Part shown: positions 1 to 12,906 of the stretch, in pieces
Numbering within the stretch: position 1 is the first letter of the stretch
How the letters are laid out: each line of letters begins with the position of its first letter
Made by a program: the position numbers and the translations under genes
DNA from: JAHDHW01 sp965277415
Lineage (GTDB): Bacteria > Bacteroidota > Bacteroidia > Chitinophagales > Saprospiraceae
Length of the DNA stretch: 64,000 nt
Assembly (NCBI GenBank): GCA_965277415.1
Contig: CBDICS010000087.1
Coordinates: forward strand, 186,001-250,000
Direction of reading: 5' to 3'
Notes under the pieces: model-generated
Database searches by the model: none
What the model saw: the letters and a program-made list of their open reading frames with translations, nothing else
What the model was told of the DNA's origin: nothing

Positions 1-2
1 CG

Positions 3-878
3 CCTCCTTCTTCTTTTGAAGGACATAATCAGAGTAATTGGATTATTAATTGGGTTTATCAAAATGCACTTAATGGTAATTATGAATGTTTCAAAGACCC
101 AGGACTGATTCAAAGTCTTTCACAAAAAGATATAGAGAATTTGACATCTACAACTGATACTGTAGTTGTTTTTCACGCAGATACTTATGAAGAACAGGTT
201 CATATTGTTAAAAATGAACTTTCGGTGAATAATCTTATTGGACTTAGAACCAACCAAATCATTTATTATAATTCTAATACAGGAGTTTTTCATACAAGAT
301 TACTTTCCGTTGCTCCATTATTCCAAGGTCAGGAAAATACTGTCTCATTAACAAGAAAAAAAGGAAGTGACCCAATCCCATTATTTTGGATAAAAATGAA
401 TGAAACAATCTCAAAAGACTTTAATCCACAAACCTCTAATATTACTTGGGGAGCTTTAGCTTATTCGAAAGCACATCCATTAACAATGAACTTTATTGAA
501 GTTGTCAAAAATGAAAATCAATTTAATTTTAAAGCTCATATTAATAAAACAGCTAAAGAAATAAAAAGACCTATTGAAGCTGATGAATATGGAAGTAATT
601 ACTTTTTAAACAATACTGAAATTGATAATATAAGTAGTAGCATAGACACCATCATTACTTTTGATCCAGCAACATTTGAGGAAAGTATTATGATTGTTAA
701 AAATGAAATCAATCTCAATGACATTTCGCAATATCGCTTAGTTCAGGAATGGTATTATGATGAGAATAAAAAGTGTCTAATGAATCGCTTGAAAGCGATC
801 GCCCCTATTATTAATGTTAAAGATGAAAATGGAAAGTATAAATATTCTAAAGCGATCTATTATATCCGGTATGATTAA
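3..878 (+). CDS. GldN/PorN-like gliding and type IX secretion protein, C-terminal part (5' end outside window)
   Basis: The reading frame is open from base 3 with no stop, so the gene begins before the window; a TTG at 141 is only the first start-like codon and is not a convincing start. Two tandem copies of one module are visible, around the residues VVVFHADTYEEQVHIVKNE and IITFDPATFEESIMIVKNE, each followed by a YY(N/D)-x(7)-RL-x(3)-AP stretch. This Asp-x-x-Thr-(Y/F)-Glu-Glu plus hydrophobic-x-AP pattern is what I know from GldN/PorN, a periplasmic partner of the GldK ring in type IX secretion. Duplication within one protein is unusual. The assignment is by pattern memory and could be wrong; a homologous protein outside gliding is possible. 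Confidence 0.6.
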   Translation, partial: PPSSFEGHNQSNWIINWVYQNALNGNYECFKDPGLIQSLSQKDIENLTSTTDTVVVFHADTYEEQVHIVKNELSVNNLIGLRTNQIIYYNSNTGVFHTRLLSVAPLFQGQENTVSLTRKKGSDPIPLFWIKMNETISKDFNPQTSNITWGALAYSKAHPLTMNFIEVVKNENQFNFKAHINKTAKEIKRPIEADEYGSNYFLNNTEIDNISSSIDTIITFDPATFEESIMIVKNEINLNDISQYRLVQEWYYDENKKCLMNRLKAIAPIINVKDENGKYKYSKAIYYIRYD

Positions 879-886
879 ATCTTTAG

Positions 887-1816
887 TCATTCCAAGTTTA
901 AAAAACCAATATTCCTTTTTAAGCCTTTATATTTAGTACGTTTGACGGCTGATTTTCGAAACAATTCTTGGAAGGTTTCTTCTGTAAGTTCTATCCAATC
1001 TTTCTTACTTAATTTGAGTAAATCTGGATGTGGTTCAAATGTAGGTTCAGTATGTTTTTTCGAAAATCGATTCCAAGGACAAACTTCCTGACATATATCA
1101 CAACCGAACATCCAATTTTCAAACTTCCCTTGATAGGATTCAGGAATAGCTTCTTTTAATTCTATTGTAAAATAAGAGATGCATTTTGATCCATCCAATA
1201 TATAACCATTGGGAGCAATAGCATCTGTAGGACAAGCATCTATACATTTTGTACATGTCCCACAATAATCTTTAATCGGATTATCCGCTACTAAGTCCAA
1301 ATCAATAATTAATTCTGCTAAAAAGAAATAAGAACCTTGCTTAGGATTAATCAAAAGGGTATTTTTTCCAATCCAACCTACACCACTTCGTTTTGCCCAA
1401 TCTCTTTCCAAGACTGGTGCAGAATCGACAAAACAGCGCCCGTCTACTGCCCCTATTTGATCATTGATAAACTGGAGTAAAGACTTTAATTTATCTTTTA
1501 CAATAAAGTGATAATCTTTTCCATAAGCATACTTCGATATTTTTGGAGCTTGTGAGTCATCTTGTTTCGCTTCGGTAAAATAATTATAAGTTAAGCTAAT
1601 TACCGACTTCGCTCCTGGCACTAATTTTCGAGGATCAACTCTTTTATCAAAATGGTTTGCCATATAGTGCATCTTGCCATGCATATCTTGATTGAGCCAA
1701 GATTCCAAACGCCTTGCTTCTTCGTCCATATATGCTGCTTTGGCAATACCGACAAAGCCAAAACCCAATCTATAAGCTTCCTGCCTAATCCGTTGAGTGT
1801 TATTTGAAACAGACAT
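887..1816 (-). CDS. queG: Epoxyqueuosine reductase QueG
   Basis: Iron-sulfur and cobalamin-dependent enzyme that reduces epoxyqueuosine to queuosine in tRNA wobble positions, cytoplasmic. The N-terminal half carries the QueG substrate/cobalamin region; the C-terminal half has two ferredoxin-type clusters, CGTCTKCIDACP and CDICQEVCPW. I chose the ATG at 1816 (protein starts MSVSNNTQRIRQEA, 309 residues) because the longer frame from 1849 would overlap the helicase gene and add a non-conserved leader. It lies 10 bases after the helicase stop, so it is probably the last gene of the operon that starts at 4962. Length and motifs are normal for the family. Confidence 0.95.
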   Translation of the reverse strand: MSVSNNTQRIRQEAYRLGFGFVGIAKAAYMDEEARRLESWLNQDMHGKMHYMANHFDKRVDPRKLVPGAKSVISLTYNYFTEAKQDDSQAPKISKYAYGKDYHFIVKDKLKSLLQFINDQIGAVDGRCFVDSAPVLERDWAKRSGVGWIGKNTLLINPKQGSYFFLAELIIDLDLVADNPIKDYCGTCTKCIDACPTDAIAPNGYILDGSKCISYFTIELKEAIPESYQGKFENWMFGCDICQEVCPWNRFSKKHTEPTFEPHPDLLKLSKKDWIELTEETFQELFRKSAVKRTKYKGLKRNIGFLNLE

Positions 1817-1826
1817 AAATCGAGTA

Positions 1827-4100
1827 TTACAAGATTTGTAATTTTGCAAATTTAAGCATGATTCGTCTTTGTGGGTTATCTACATTCTTAAAGAAAATAG
1901 TTGCAACTCTATTTGTTTCTGCCCCATCAATACTCAGCACTTTTCCTTCTCCAAATTTAAGATGCAGTACTTTCATTCCTGCTTGAATTTCATTGGAAGG
2001 ATTAGGTTTAAAAGTAGCCGGATCAACTTTAAAGTTTGTATTAATTGCTGGCCTATGACTTTTAAAGTTTCCAACTACTTTAGAAGTCTGACTTCCTCCT
2101 CCCGACATACTTGTTGCACGACGCATAGGAAATGAAGATTCTAGATGTTCCTCAGCAACTTCTTCTAAAAAGCGGCTAGGTTCATTATTCCGCATTTTCC
2201 CAAAATGATACCTACTATTTGCATAAGATAAAGTTAGAAATCGTTCAGCACGAGTAATTGCCACATAGAATAATCTACGTTCTTCATCTATTCCATCCAT
2301 TGTATCAAGAGACATAAAAGAAGGAAATAGTTTTTCTTCCAATCCAACTACAAAGATTGATTTAAACTCTAACCCTTTGGCTGAATGAACCGACATTAGC
2401 GTAACGAATTCGCCTGATGTTTTTGATTCATCATCTAAGTCTGTAAGAAGTGCTATATCTTGAATATATGCTGCCAGAGATTTATCATTCTTTACGGTTT
2501 CACCTTCCTGTAATTCATCGTTTTCTACAAAATCTTTTATACCATCTAGCAGAGCGTTTAGATTCTCCAAGCGATTCATACCTTCTATCGTTGTATCACT
2601 CTTCAATAGTTTCATTAATCCCGACTGATTTGCTATAGAACTAGCAATATCATAAGCATTAGCGGTTTCTGCTCTTTTCATAAAGACTTTCATCATTGCT
2701 GAAAAATCAGAAAGCGTTTTTTTCGCTCTTGCACTCGCAGTTACTGAATTCAGACAGTTCCACATGGATTGATCAGTGGCTCCAGCTAATTCACTTATTT
2801 TATCTACTGTAGTCTTTCCTATTCCTCTTTTGGGATAATTAATTATTCTTCGAAGGGCTTCCTCATCATTAGAGTTGATTGTCAGCCGAAGATAGGCTAT
2901 AAGATCTTTAACTTCTTTTCTTTGATAAAAAGAAAGACCACCAAAGACTTTATAAACGATATTTGACCTTCTCAAATATTCTTCAAAAATTCTGGATTGT
3001 GCATTCGTTCGGTATAAGATTGCAATTTCTGAATTTTTGAGATGAAATCGCATCTTTTGTTCAACAATAGCATCTGCTATTCTTTTTCCTTCTTCCCCAT
3101 CAGAGATGGCTCTTATTACTTTAATTTTTTGCCCTGTTCCTTTATCTGACCAAATATTTTTTTGAATCTGTCTTCTATTATGGCTAATAACCTCATTTGC
3201 AGCCTGAACAATATGGCTAGTTGAGCGATAATTCTGTTCTAGCTTAAAAGTTCTTAGTTTTTTAAAATCTTTTTCAAAATCAAGAATGTTTTCAATAGTT
3301 GCACCTCTAAAGCCATAAATACTTTGTGCATCATCTCCTACTGCACAAAAATTTTCTGTACTTCCAGGATATTTGACAAGTTTTTTTAGAATAGAGTATT
3401 GTAAATAATTGGTATCCTGAAACTCATCAACTAAAATATACTTAAATTTTTTTCGATATTTCTCTAAGACCATATCTGGATTCTTATACAAAAGTATATA
3501 CAATTGATAAAGAAGGTCATCAAAATCCATTGCACCAGAACGCTTACATCGTTTTATATATTTTTCATAAATGGCATGCAGGTGTGGGCGCTTTGCCTGA
3601 CGATCCTGTTCCATCAATTCTTTGTTTTCCTTATAAGCTCTTGGAGGAATAATATTACTTTTCGCAGATGATATCCTTGATCGGATTGCATTTATATTAT
3701 AAACCGTTTTATCCAAGTTCATTTCCTTGATAATCGTCCCTATCAAACTTTTTGAATCATCACTATCATAAATTGTAAAACTAGATTGGTATCCTAACTT
3801 CTCTGCCTCTACTCTTAATATTTTTGCGAAAATTGAGTGGAAAGTACCTGCCCAAACCTGATTTGCCTTATTACCTACTACTTTCTCAATCCGCTCTTTC
3901 ATTTCTCGTGCGGATTTATTAGTGAAGGTTAAAGCCAGGATTTCCCATGGCGCAGTACCTTCTTCAATAAGGTGTGCAATACGGTATGTTAACACTCTGG
4001 TTTTTCCTGAACCAGGACCAGCAACTACCAATACAGGACCTTCAGTATTTGTTACTGCTGCTCGTTGCACCTCATTTAATTCTGACAAATAGGGCTTCAT
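1827..4100 (-). CDS. uvrD: ATP-dependent 3'-5' DNA helicase, UvrD/PcrA type
   Basis: Superfamily 1A helicase of repair and replication-conflict resolution. Walker A is GPGSGKT at residues 28-34, the Walker B/motif II is VDEFQDTN near residue 224, and motif VI appears as EERRLFYVAITRAE near residue 605. At 757 residues the length fits PcrA/UvrD. The C-terminal ~60 residues (GMKVLHLKFGEGKVLSI...) form the Tudor-like domain known in PcrA to contact RNA polymerase. It sits between an AhpD-like gene (13 bases upstream) and queG (10 bases downstream) in one minus-strand operon. UvrD and PcrA cannot be told apart reliably from sequence alone. Confidence 0.95.
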   Translation of the reverse strand: MKPYLSELNEVQRAAVTNTEGPVLVVAGPGSGKTRVLTYRIAHLIEEGTAPWEILALTFTNKSAREMKERIEKVVGNKANQVWAGTFHSIFAKILRVEAEKLGYQSSFTIYDSDDSKSLIGTIIKEMNLDKTVYNINAIRSRISSAKSNIIPPRAYKENKELMEQDRQAKRPHLHAIYEKYIKRCKRSGAMDFDDLLYQLYILLYKNPDMVLEKYRKKFKYILVDEFQDTNYLQYSILKKLVKYPGSTENFCAVGDDAQSIYGFRGATIENILDFEKDFKKLRTFKLEQNYRSTSHIVQAANEVISHNRRQIQKNIWSDKGTGQKIKVIRAISDGEEGKRIADAIVEQKMRFHLKNSEIAILYRTNAQSRIFEEYLRRSNIVYKVFGGLSFYQRKEVKDLIAYLRLTINSNDEEALRRIINYPKRGIGKTTVDKISELAGATDQSMWNCLNSVTASARAKKTLSDFSAMMKVFMKRAETANAYDIASSIANQSGLMKLLKSDTTIEGMNRLENLNALLDGIKDFVENDELQEGETVKNDKSLAAYIQDIALLTDLDDESKTSGEFVTLMSVHSAKGLEFKSIFVVGLEEKLFPSFMSLDTMDGIDEERRLFYVAITRAERFLTLSYANSRYHFGKMRNNEPSRFLEEVAEEHLESSFPMRRATSMSGGGSQTSKVVGNFKSHRPAINTNFKVDPATFKPNPSNEIQAGMKVLHLKFGEGKVLSIDGAETNRVATIFFKNVDNPQRRIMLKFAKLQIL

Positions 4101-4113
4101 ATTCTTTTGACTT

Positions 4114-4464
4114 TTATACTATTTTTTCTGATTCTAAGGCTTCCCAATATTCAACTGCTCTTCTTGTATGGGGTATACATATTGATCCTCCTACCAAATT
4201 TGCTATTGCAAATACTTCATATACTTCCTCTTTGGTGACACCTAGTTCATAACAAGTTCCAATATGGTATTTGATGCAATCATCACATCGCAATACCATT
4301 GAAGCAACTAATCCTAAAAGCTCTTTTGTTTTAGTTGAAAGCGCTCCATCCTGATAAGCATTAGTATCTAGATTAAAAAATCGTTTTAAAACTTTATTGT
4401 CTTGTGCTAAAATCTTTTCATTCATTTTAGCTCGGTAATCGTTGAATTCTTTAACTTTTGACAT
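4114..4464 (-). CDS. Carboxymuconolactone decarboxylase / AhpD-like protein
   Basis: A 116-residue all-helical protein with the AhpD-type motif CDDCIKYH, that is CxxC followed by xxxH, preceded by a (E/G)LVAS-type helix and followed by GVTKEEVYEVFAIANLVGGS. In AhpD this CxxC/His set carries thiol-disulfide exchange for peroxide defence; in other family members it supports decarboxylation. The intact CxxC argues for a redox role, but substrate is unknown. Second gene of the 4962-to-887 operon; the stop is 13 bases before the helicase start. Confidence 0.85.
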   Translation of the reverse strand: MSKVKEFNDYRAKMNEKILAQDNKVLKRFFNLDTNAYQDGALSTKTKELLGLVASMVLRCDDCIKYHIGTCYELGVTKEEVYEVFAIANLVGGSICIPHTRRAVEYWEALESEKIV

Positions 4465-4491
4465 TGTTCTAATTTTAAAATATAGATCTAT

Positions 4492-4962
4492 TTAAATTCG
4501 GCCATGGTTTCTATATCTCCATACTGAAATCATTAATCTAATTGCAAATACGACAGTAACGATCGTTCCGCCAACTCCAAAAAATAAAAGAAGTGTGCGA
4601 ATATATCTCATCATTGATTCCTGCTGATTATATGGTAGATCTCCTACAACTGCTCTAAATCCATTTTCATCTATATAAGTCTGAAAGAAATTAATCCCAT
4701 TGATCATATATAGTGTTATAGGTAAGCATAGAAAGATTAGGACTATTTTAAGTAGTTGTTTTTTTGCAATGAAAGTATGCTTCAATAAAAATACATAGCG
4801 CGTAAATGTAATAAAAACAATGATAAAAATAATATTTATCATCAAAAAAGGATAATCCTTAATTTGACTTATTATAGGATATAATACACCTGTTATTAGT
4901 ATAGCCGTAAAAATCCACCAAATTATTTCCAATTTGAGATATAGTCCTTTTTTATTTTCCAT
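4492..4962 (-). CDS. Hypothetical membrane protein with four predicted transmembrane helices
   Basis: A 156-residue protein I do not recognise by function. Hydrophobic stretches lie near residues 10-30, 38-58, 67-90 and 121-147, with a charged loop at about 95-118 (QTYIDENGFRAVVGDLPYNQ). The layout suggests a small integral membrane protein with N- and C-termini on the same, probably cytoplasmic, side; the positive ends (KK at the start, RYRNHGR at the end) support that. It is the first gene of the operon running to queG, with a -7 promoter box 16 bases upstream. No motif points to a reaction. Confidence 0.8.
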   Translation of the reverse strand: MENKKGLYLKLEIIWWIFTAILITGVLYPIISQIKDYPFLMINIIFIIVFITFTRYVFLLKHTFIAKKQLLKIVLIFLCLPITLYMINGINFFQTYIDENGFRAVVGDLPYNQQESMMRYIRTLLLFFGVGGTIVTVVFAIRLMISVWRYRNHGRI

Positions 4963-4978
4963 TTTTTTTTTTGGACTG

Positions 4979-4986
4979 CAAAGTTA
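4979..4986 (-). promoter_or_regulatory. Bacteroidota-type -7 box for the membrane protein-to-queG operon
   Basis: On the minus strand the octamer reads TAACTTTG, matching TAnnTTTG exactly, and lies 16 bases before the ATG at 4962. No clear TTG element is seen at the expected distance upstream, so the call is moderate. It lies in the gap just after the 5S rRNA gene, so it would separate this operon from rRNA read-through. Confidence 0.5.
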
Positions 4987-5046
4987 ATAAAATGGAGAGC
5001 TTAAAGTGGTGAGAATATACACACTCTTTAAAATAAAAAGCGGAAT

Positions 5047-5158
5047 GCTGAGTCGGCGACCTACTCTCCCACCTAAAGGTAGTACCATCAGCGCTGAAAG
5101 GCTTAACTTCTCTGTTCGGAATGGTAAGAGGTGATCCCTTTCGCTATAGCCACCAACA
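5047..5158 (-). rRNA. rrf: 5S ribosomal RNA
   Basis: The minus strand reads TGTTGGTGGCTATAGCGAAA at its start and ends CGCCGACTCAGCA. It contains the conserved CATTCCGAACAGAGAAGTTAAG region (positions 5101-5128) and the GGGAGAGTAGGTCG arm. Ends pair with each other as in 5S helix I. Edges are good to a few bases. Confidence 0.93.
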
Positions 5159-5341
5159 TTTCTTGGTTCTGACATTATATCAGGACTATATTTTTTATAT
5201 GATCTTAGGCTCATTAGTCTAAGATCATAGACAATACTGGAAGAAGTAGTAAAGAATCAATATTAATCGGCATTCACATCGAGCGAATACGATCATTCAA
5301 GATGATTAAACAAATTGAATGATAGATAAAAAGAAAAAAAA

Positions 5342-8196
<2,855 letters not shown>

Positions 8197-8424
8197 CGTT
8201 AAGTACTTAAACTTAACAGGTATTGTCTTTTGCGCTCGTGTGATGATATCTCTTATTAAAAACCGAAGTTTCTAATAATTGATACTATCGCCTATTAAAA
8301 TTGATTAAATTACTACTTTGAAAATCAATTAATCGCCATGATTAATCAATCTTCTCTTCCAATATGTCAATGAACTTTTATATTCAACTAAATAATCGTA
8401 ATTATCTAATCGAAAAATATCTTG

Positions 8425-8498
8425 TGGAGGATATCGGAGTCGAACCGATGACCTCTTGAATGCAAATCAAGTGCTCTAGCCAGCTGAGCTAATCCCCC
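8425..8498 (-). tRNA. tRNA-Ala (anticodon TGC)
   Basis: 74 bases. Acceptor stem GGGGGAT pairs with ATCCTCC (one G-T pair), then TA, D-arm GCTC...GAGC, anticodon stem CTTGA/TCAAG enclosing the loop TTTGCAT, and a T-arm with GGTTCGACTCC. The discriminator is A. The 3' CCA is not encoded (next bases CAA). It lies in the 16S-23S spacer, as is usual. Confidence 0.96.
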
Positions 8499-8499
8499 A

Positions 8500-8548
8500 G
8501 ATTTCAATTATCAATGTTCAATTATCAATATTCAATTCTCTTATTGTC
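8500..8548. repeat. Short AT-rich direct repeats in the rRNA spacer between the two tRNAs
   Basis: The unit TTCAATTATCAAT occurs twice in tandem (8503 and 8518 onward), followed by a partial third copy TTCAATTCTC at 8531. The next stretch contains CATTGATAATTGCTAATTGATC, partly an inverted version. It separates tRNA-Ala from tRNA-Ile; most likely neutral spacer repeats or RNase III-type processing stems. Confidence 0.55.
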
Positions 8549-8579
8549 ATTGATAATTGCTAATTGATCACTGATGTTG

Positions 8580-8653
8580 TAGTCCCAGGCAGACTTGAAC
8601 TGCCGACCTCTACATTATCAGTGTAGCGCTCTAACCAGCTGAGCTATGGGACT
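8580..8653 (-). tRNA. tRNA-Ile (anticodon GAT)
   Basis: 74 bases. Acceptor AGTCCCA pairs with TGGGACT, then TA, D-arm GCTC...GAGC, anticodon stem CTACA/TGTAG with loop CTGATAA, and T-arm around GTTCAAGTC. Discriminator A; CCA not encoded. I extended the acceptor by one base relative to the first reading so that the TA-GCTC spacing is canonical. Confidence 0.96.
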
Positions 8654-8814
8654 GAATTTATATCCCCTTTCAAAAAAAATAGGGATCGCTTTTTATCCCT
8701 ATTCGCTCAATAATCCTAAGATTATTAAGTTCCATTGAACTGATGAAAAGCTTCATCACAAATTTAAAAGTAATACATCTGTTTACACAGATACACTCCT
8801 TTTTTGTACTCTTA

Positions 8815-10340
<1,526 letters not shown>

Positions 10341-10631
10341 ATTTCTTTGTCCATTAAATGAACTTTTCTTTTACAATGAAATGTATCCTGTTTAACTCTT
10401 AATAGTTTAAACTTCTTCTAGTCCGAAAACTAGAAGCTAACATTTTCGTATCACTTTCTTTTTTAATTTGTGCTGCTGAAGAATATCTAAATATTCTTCT
10501 TTGCTTTCCAACAGTGTCAATGAACTTTTCTTCAAAGTAAAATAACCAATAATTCCTATAAATTACTCGCTATCTCACTCCGTATTTCTTATTTATTTTT
10601 ATCACTTTTTGCCTTTCTTCAAAGGCGAGTG

Positions 10632-10662
10632 CAAAGGTAACATAATCTTTATAAGATACAAA
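10632..10662 (-). promoter_or_regulatory. rRNA operon promoter P1 (proximal)
   Basis: Minus strand TTTG at 10662-10659, 19-base spacer, then TACCTTTG at 10639-10632, a perfect Bacteroidota -33/-7 pair. It is followed by GCACTC. Transcription would start near 10626, giving a leader of about 285 bases before 16S. Confidence 0.8.
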
Positions 10663-10757
10663 CATTATGAACTTTTTTTTAAACTTTTTTTGAGCTTAAA
10701 AAACTCTTAATTCATCTTTCAAAAAAAACCAAAAATGCCCTTGCAAATTTGGGAGTG

Positions 10758-10788
10758 CAAAGATATATTTCATTATTCAATTATCCAA
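10758..10788 (-). promoter_or_regulatory. rRNA operon promoter P2 (distal)
   Basis: Minus strand TTG at 10788-10786, 20-base spacer, then TATCTTTG at 10765-10758, followed by the same GCACTC that follows P1. The shared initiation region supports tandem rRNA promoters 126 bases apart. The rest of 10341-10957 is AT-rich leader and spacer without other recognisable content. Confidence 0.7.
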
Positions 10789-10913
10789 CTATTAAGTGCA
10801 AAAAACTTTATTTTATTTTAAAAAAAAATTACTCCTTAAGGTCAAGTGGCTTTACTTTGCTAAAATCAATTAAAAGTAAGCGCTTTATGATAGCATTAGG
10901 CACATAAATAGTT

Positions 10914-10921
10914 TACTTTTG
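10914..10921 (+). promoter_or_regulatory. serC promoter -7 box
   Basis: TACTTTTG matches TAnnTTTG and lies 36 bases before the ATG chosen for serC. No clear TTG is seen 19-20 bases upstream. The box overlaps the TTG that would start the longest reading frame, which argues that the longer frame is not the true gene start. Confidence 0.6.
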
Positions 10922-10957
10922 TGCCTTCATAAATTCACGTTCATCAAAATTAAATTA

Positions 10958-12052
10958 ATGGAATTAGTTAGTAAAAAAATCAAAAAGCATAATTTCAGTG
11001 CTGGTCCAGCAATATTACCTGACACTGTAATAAAAGAAGCAGCAGAAGCAGCAAGAGATTTTAATGGTACGGGACTCTCTATACTTGAGATATCACATAG
11101 AAGTGCCGAATTTGTTGCTGTAATGGAAGAAGCTTTTAGTTTAGTTAGAGAATTGCTAAACCTTGATGATAATTATGAGGTAATGTTTTTAACTGGAGGG
11201 GCAAGTAGTCAATTTTTTATGTCTGCTATGAATTTATTACCTGAAGCGGGGAAAGCCGGATATATTAATACTGGTGCTTGGTCAAGTAAAGCGATTAAGG
11301 AAGCCCAATCGTTTGGTGATATTTCAGAATTAGCTTCTTCTAAGGATAAAAATTTTAGTTATATCCCTAAAGATTATTCTATTGATAAGGATTTAACCTA
11401 TTTACACCTTACTAGCAATAATACTATAGCTGGAACTCAATTTCAAGACTGGCCAGAAACAGAGGTACCTTTTATCTGTGATATGTCTTCTGATATTTTC
11501 AGTAGACCGATTGATGTCAATAAATTTGGAATGATCTACGCTGGAGCTCAAAAAAACCTAGGACCAGCAGGAACTACTTTAGTTATAATTAGAAAAGATA
11601 TGCTTGGAAAGGTTCAAAGAAGTATTCCAACGATGTTAGATTATAATACACATATTAGTAAAGGTTCTTCATTCAATACGCCCCCTGTGTTTCCTATATA
11701 TGTATGTATGTTAACATTAAGGTGGTTAAAAGAAAATGGCGGCCTTACTGCTATAGAAAAGAGAAACAAAGAAAAAGCAGCTATTCTATACAAAGAGATT
11801 GATGAGAATCCATTATTTAGAGGTCCTGCAAATCTTGCTGATCGATCTTTAATGAATGTAACCTTTGTCTTGAATAATCCTGATTTAGACAGTGCATTTA
11901 TGGAAGCATGTACTAAAGAAGGATGTATTGGAATAAAAGGACATAGGTCTGTAGGTGGATTTAGGGCTTCTATATATAATGCTATGCCAATGGAGAGTAT
12001 ACAAGTACTAGTGAATGTAATGAAGAAATTTGCTAATGATAATGTAAATTAG
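10958..12052 (+). CDS. serC: Phosphoserine aminotransferase
   Basis: PLP enzyme converting 3-phosphohydroxypyruvate and glutamate to phosphoserine (serine, and the parallel step of pyridoxal phosphate synthesis). Hallmarks: HNFSAGPAILPDTV at the start, EISHRS, TGGASSQF, DMSSDIFSRPIDV and the PLP-lysine context YAGAQKNLGPAG (Lys near residue 197). I start at the ATG at 10958 (364 residues, MELVSKKIKKHNF) because the longer TTG start overlaps the -7 box. The next gene begins two bases after the stop, so the two are probably co-transcribed. Confidence 0.95.
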   Translation: MELVSKKIKKHNFSAGPAILPDTVIKEAAEAARDFNGTGLSILEISHRSAEFVAVMEEAFSLVRELLNLDDNYEVMFLTGGASSQFFMSAMNLLPEAGKAGYINTGAWSSKAIKEAQSFGDISELASSKDKNFSYIPKDYSIDKDLTYLHLTSNNTIAGTQFQDWPETEVPFICDMSSDIFSRPIDVNKFGMIYAGAQKNLGPAGTTLVIIRKDMLGKVQRSIPTMLDYNTHISKGSSFNTPPVFPIYVCMLTLRWLKENGGLTAIEKRNKEKAAILYKEIDENPLFRGPANLADRSLMNVTFVLNNPDLDSAFMEACTKEGCIGIKGHRSVGGFRASIYNAMPMESIQVLVNVMKKFANDNVN

Positions 12053-12054
12053 AG

Positions 12055-12792
12055 ATGAAGAAAGCAGAGCATTCATATTTTGAAATAGACGGAGAAAAGA
12101 TCCCTCTAAAAATATACCGGGAATGGAGGAAAAATGTCCGAGTTTCAATGGGCAAAAATTCCGTTATTCTAAGAATGCCTTCTGCAATGAGCGTGTCTCA
12201 ACAAATGGAGCAAATAGAATGGTGCAAAAAATGGGTTATCAAACAACTCAGTAAGGATGATGCTTTCAAAAAAAGATATACTCCTACTATCTATCAAACT
12301 GGAAATAAATTGCAGGTAGGAAAACGTGTTTATCTGTTAGATGTAAATTACTCAAATAGAAAAACGCATAGTGCGCAGTTGATTAATGGCGTGATATACT
12401 TGTCGATGAATAAAAATGACGATCAACTTCATCTTAAAAAAAGTATGAAACTATTAATTAGCAGGATCGTTGGTCAAGATTTTCATCCTGCAATTCTTCG
12501 TAGAGTCAATGAATTGAATCAATTATACTTTCAGAAGCCGGTTCAACAAGTCCGGCTTAAATATAATCGTTCGAATTGGGGTAGTTGTTCTGTAAAAGGA
12601 AATGTAAATTTATCAACGAGGCTATTATTTGCGCCAGACGAGGTAATTGACTATGTAATCATTCACGAATTGTCACATATGATTGAGATGAACCATTCAA
12701 GTAGATTTTGGAAGATTGTTAAAGACGCTATGCCTGATTATAAATTAAAAGAAGCCTGGTTGAAAAAGAATGGGCATTTATGTGATTTTTAG
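12055..12792 (+). CDS. YgjP-like (SprT/WLM-type) zinc metallopeptidase domain protein
   Basis: 245 residues. The C-terminal third has the zinc-metallopeptidase core YVIIHELSHMIEMNHSSRFW, that is HExxH followed 6 residues later by a third His, with the upstream signature NRSNWGSCSVKGNVNLS typical of the YgjP/DUF45 family. The N-terminal part is a beta-rich domain of the same family. Biological substrate is unknown in the family. The ATG lies two bases after serC, suggesting translational coupling; the product is predicted cytoplasmic (no signal peptide). Confidence 0.85.
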   Translation: MKKAEHSYFEIDGEKIPLKIYREWRKNVRVSMGKNSVILRMPSAMSVSQQMEQIEWCKKWVIKQLSKDDAFKKRYTPTIYQTGNKLQVGKRVYLLDVNYSNRKTHSAQLINGVIYLSMNKNDDQLHLKKSMKLLISRIVGQDFHPAILRRVNELNQLYFQKPVQQVRLKYNRSNWGSCSVKGNVNLSTRLLFAPDEVIDYVIIHELSHMIEMNHSSRFWKIVKDAMPDYKLKEAWLKKNGHLCDF

Positions 12793-12835
12793 GTATAGCG
12801 GTTATTCAAAAAATCTTAGAACCTATTTAAAAATT

Positions 12836-12869
12836 AAAAAGGGTTTTGATTTAAATCAAAACCCTTTTT
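12836..12869. terminator. Bidirectional terminator between the metallopeptidase gene and rplI
   Basis: A perfect 34-bp palindrome centred on TTTAAA with arms AAAAAGGGTTTTGAT and ATCAAAACCCTTTTT. The A and T ends give a U-run whichever strand is transcribed, fitting its place between convergent genes. Confidence 0.85.
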
Positions 12870-12906
12870 ATATATCCGAAAGCCGGAAAGATGCTAGGAA
12901 GTATAT

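Noticed and set aside
10919..10957. Longer serC start (TTG at 10919)
   Set aside because: Overlaps the TAnnTTTG box; added residues are not conserved-looking.
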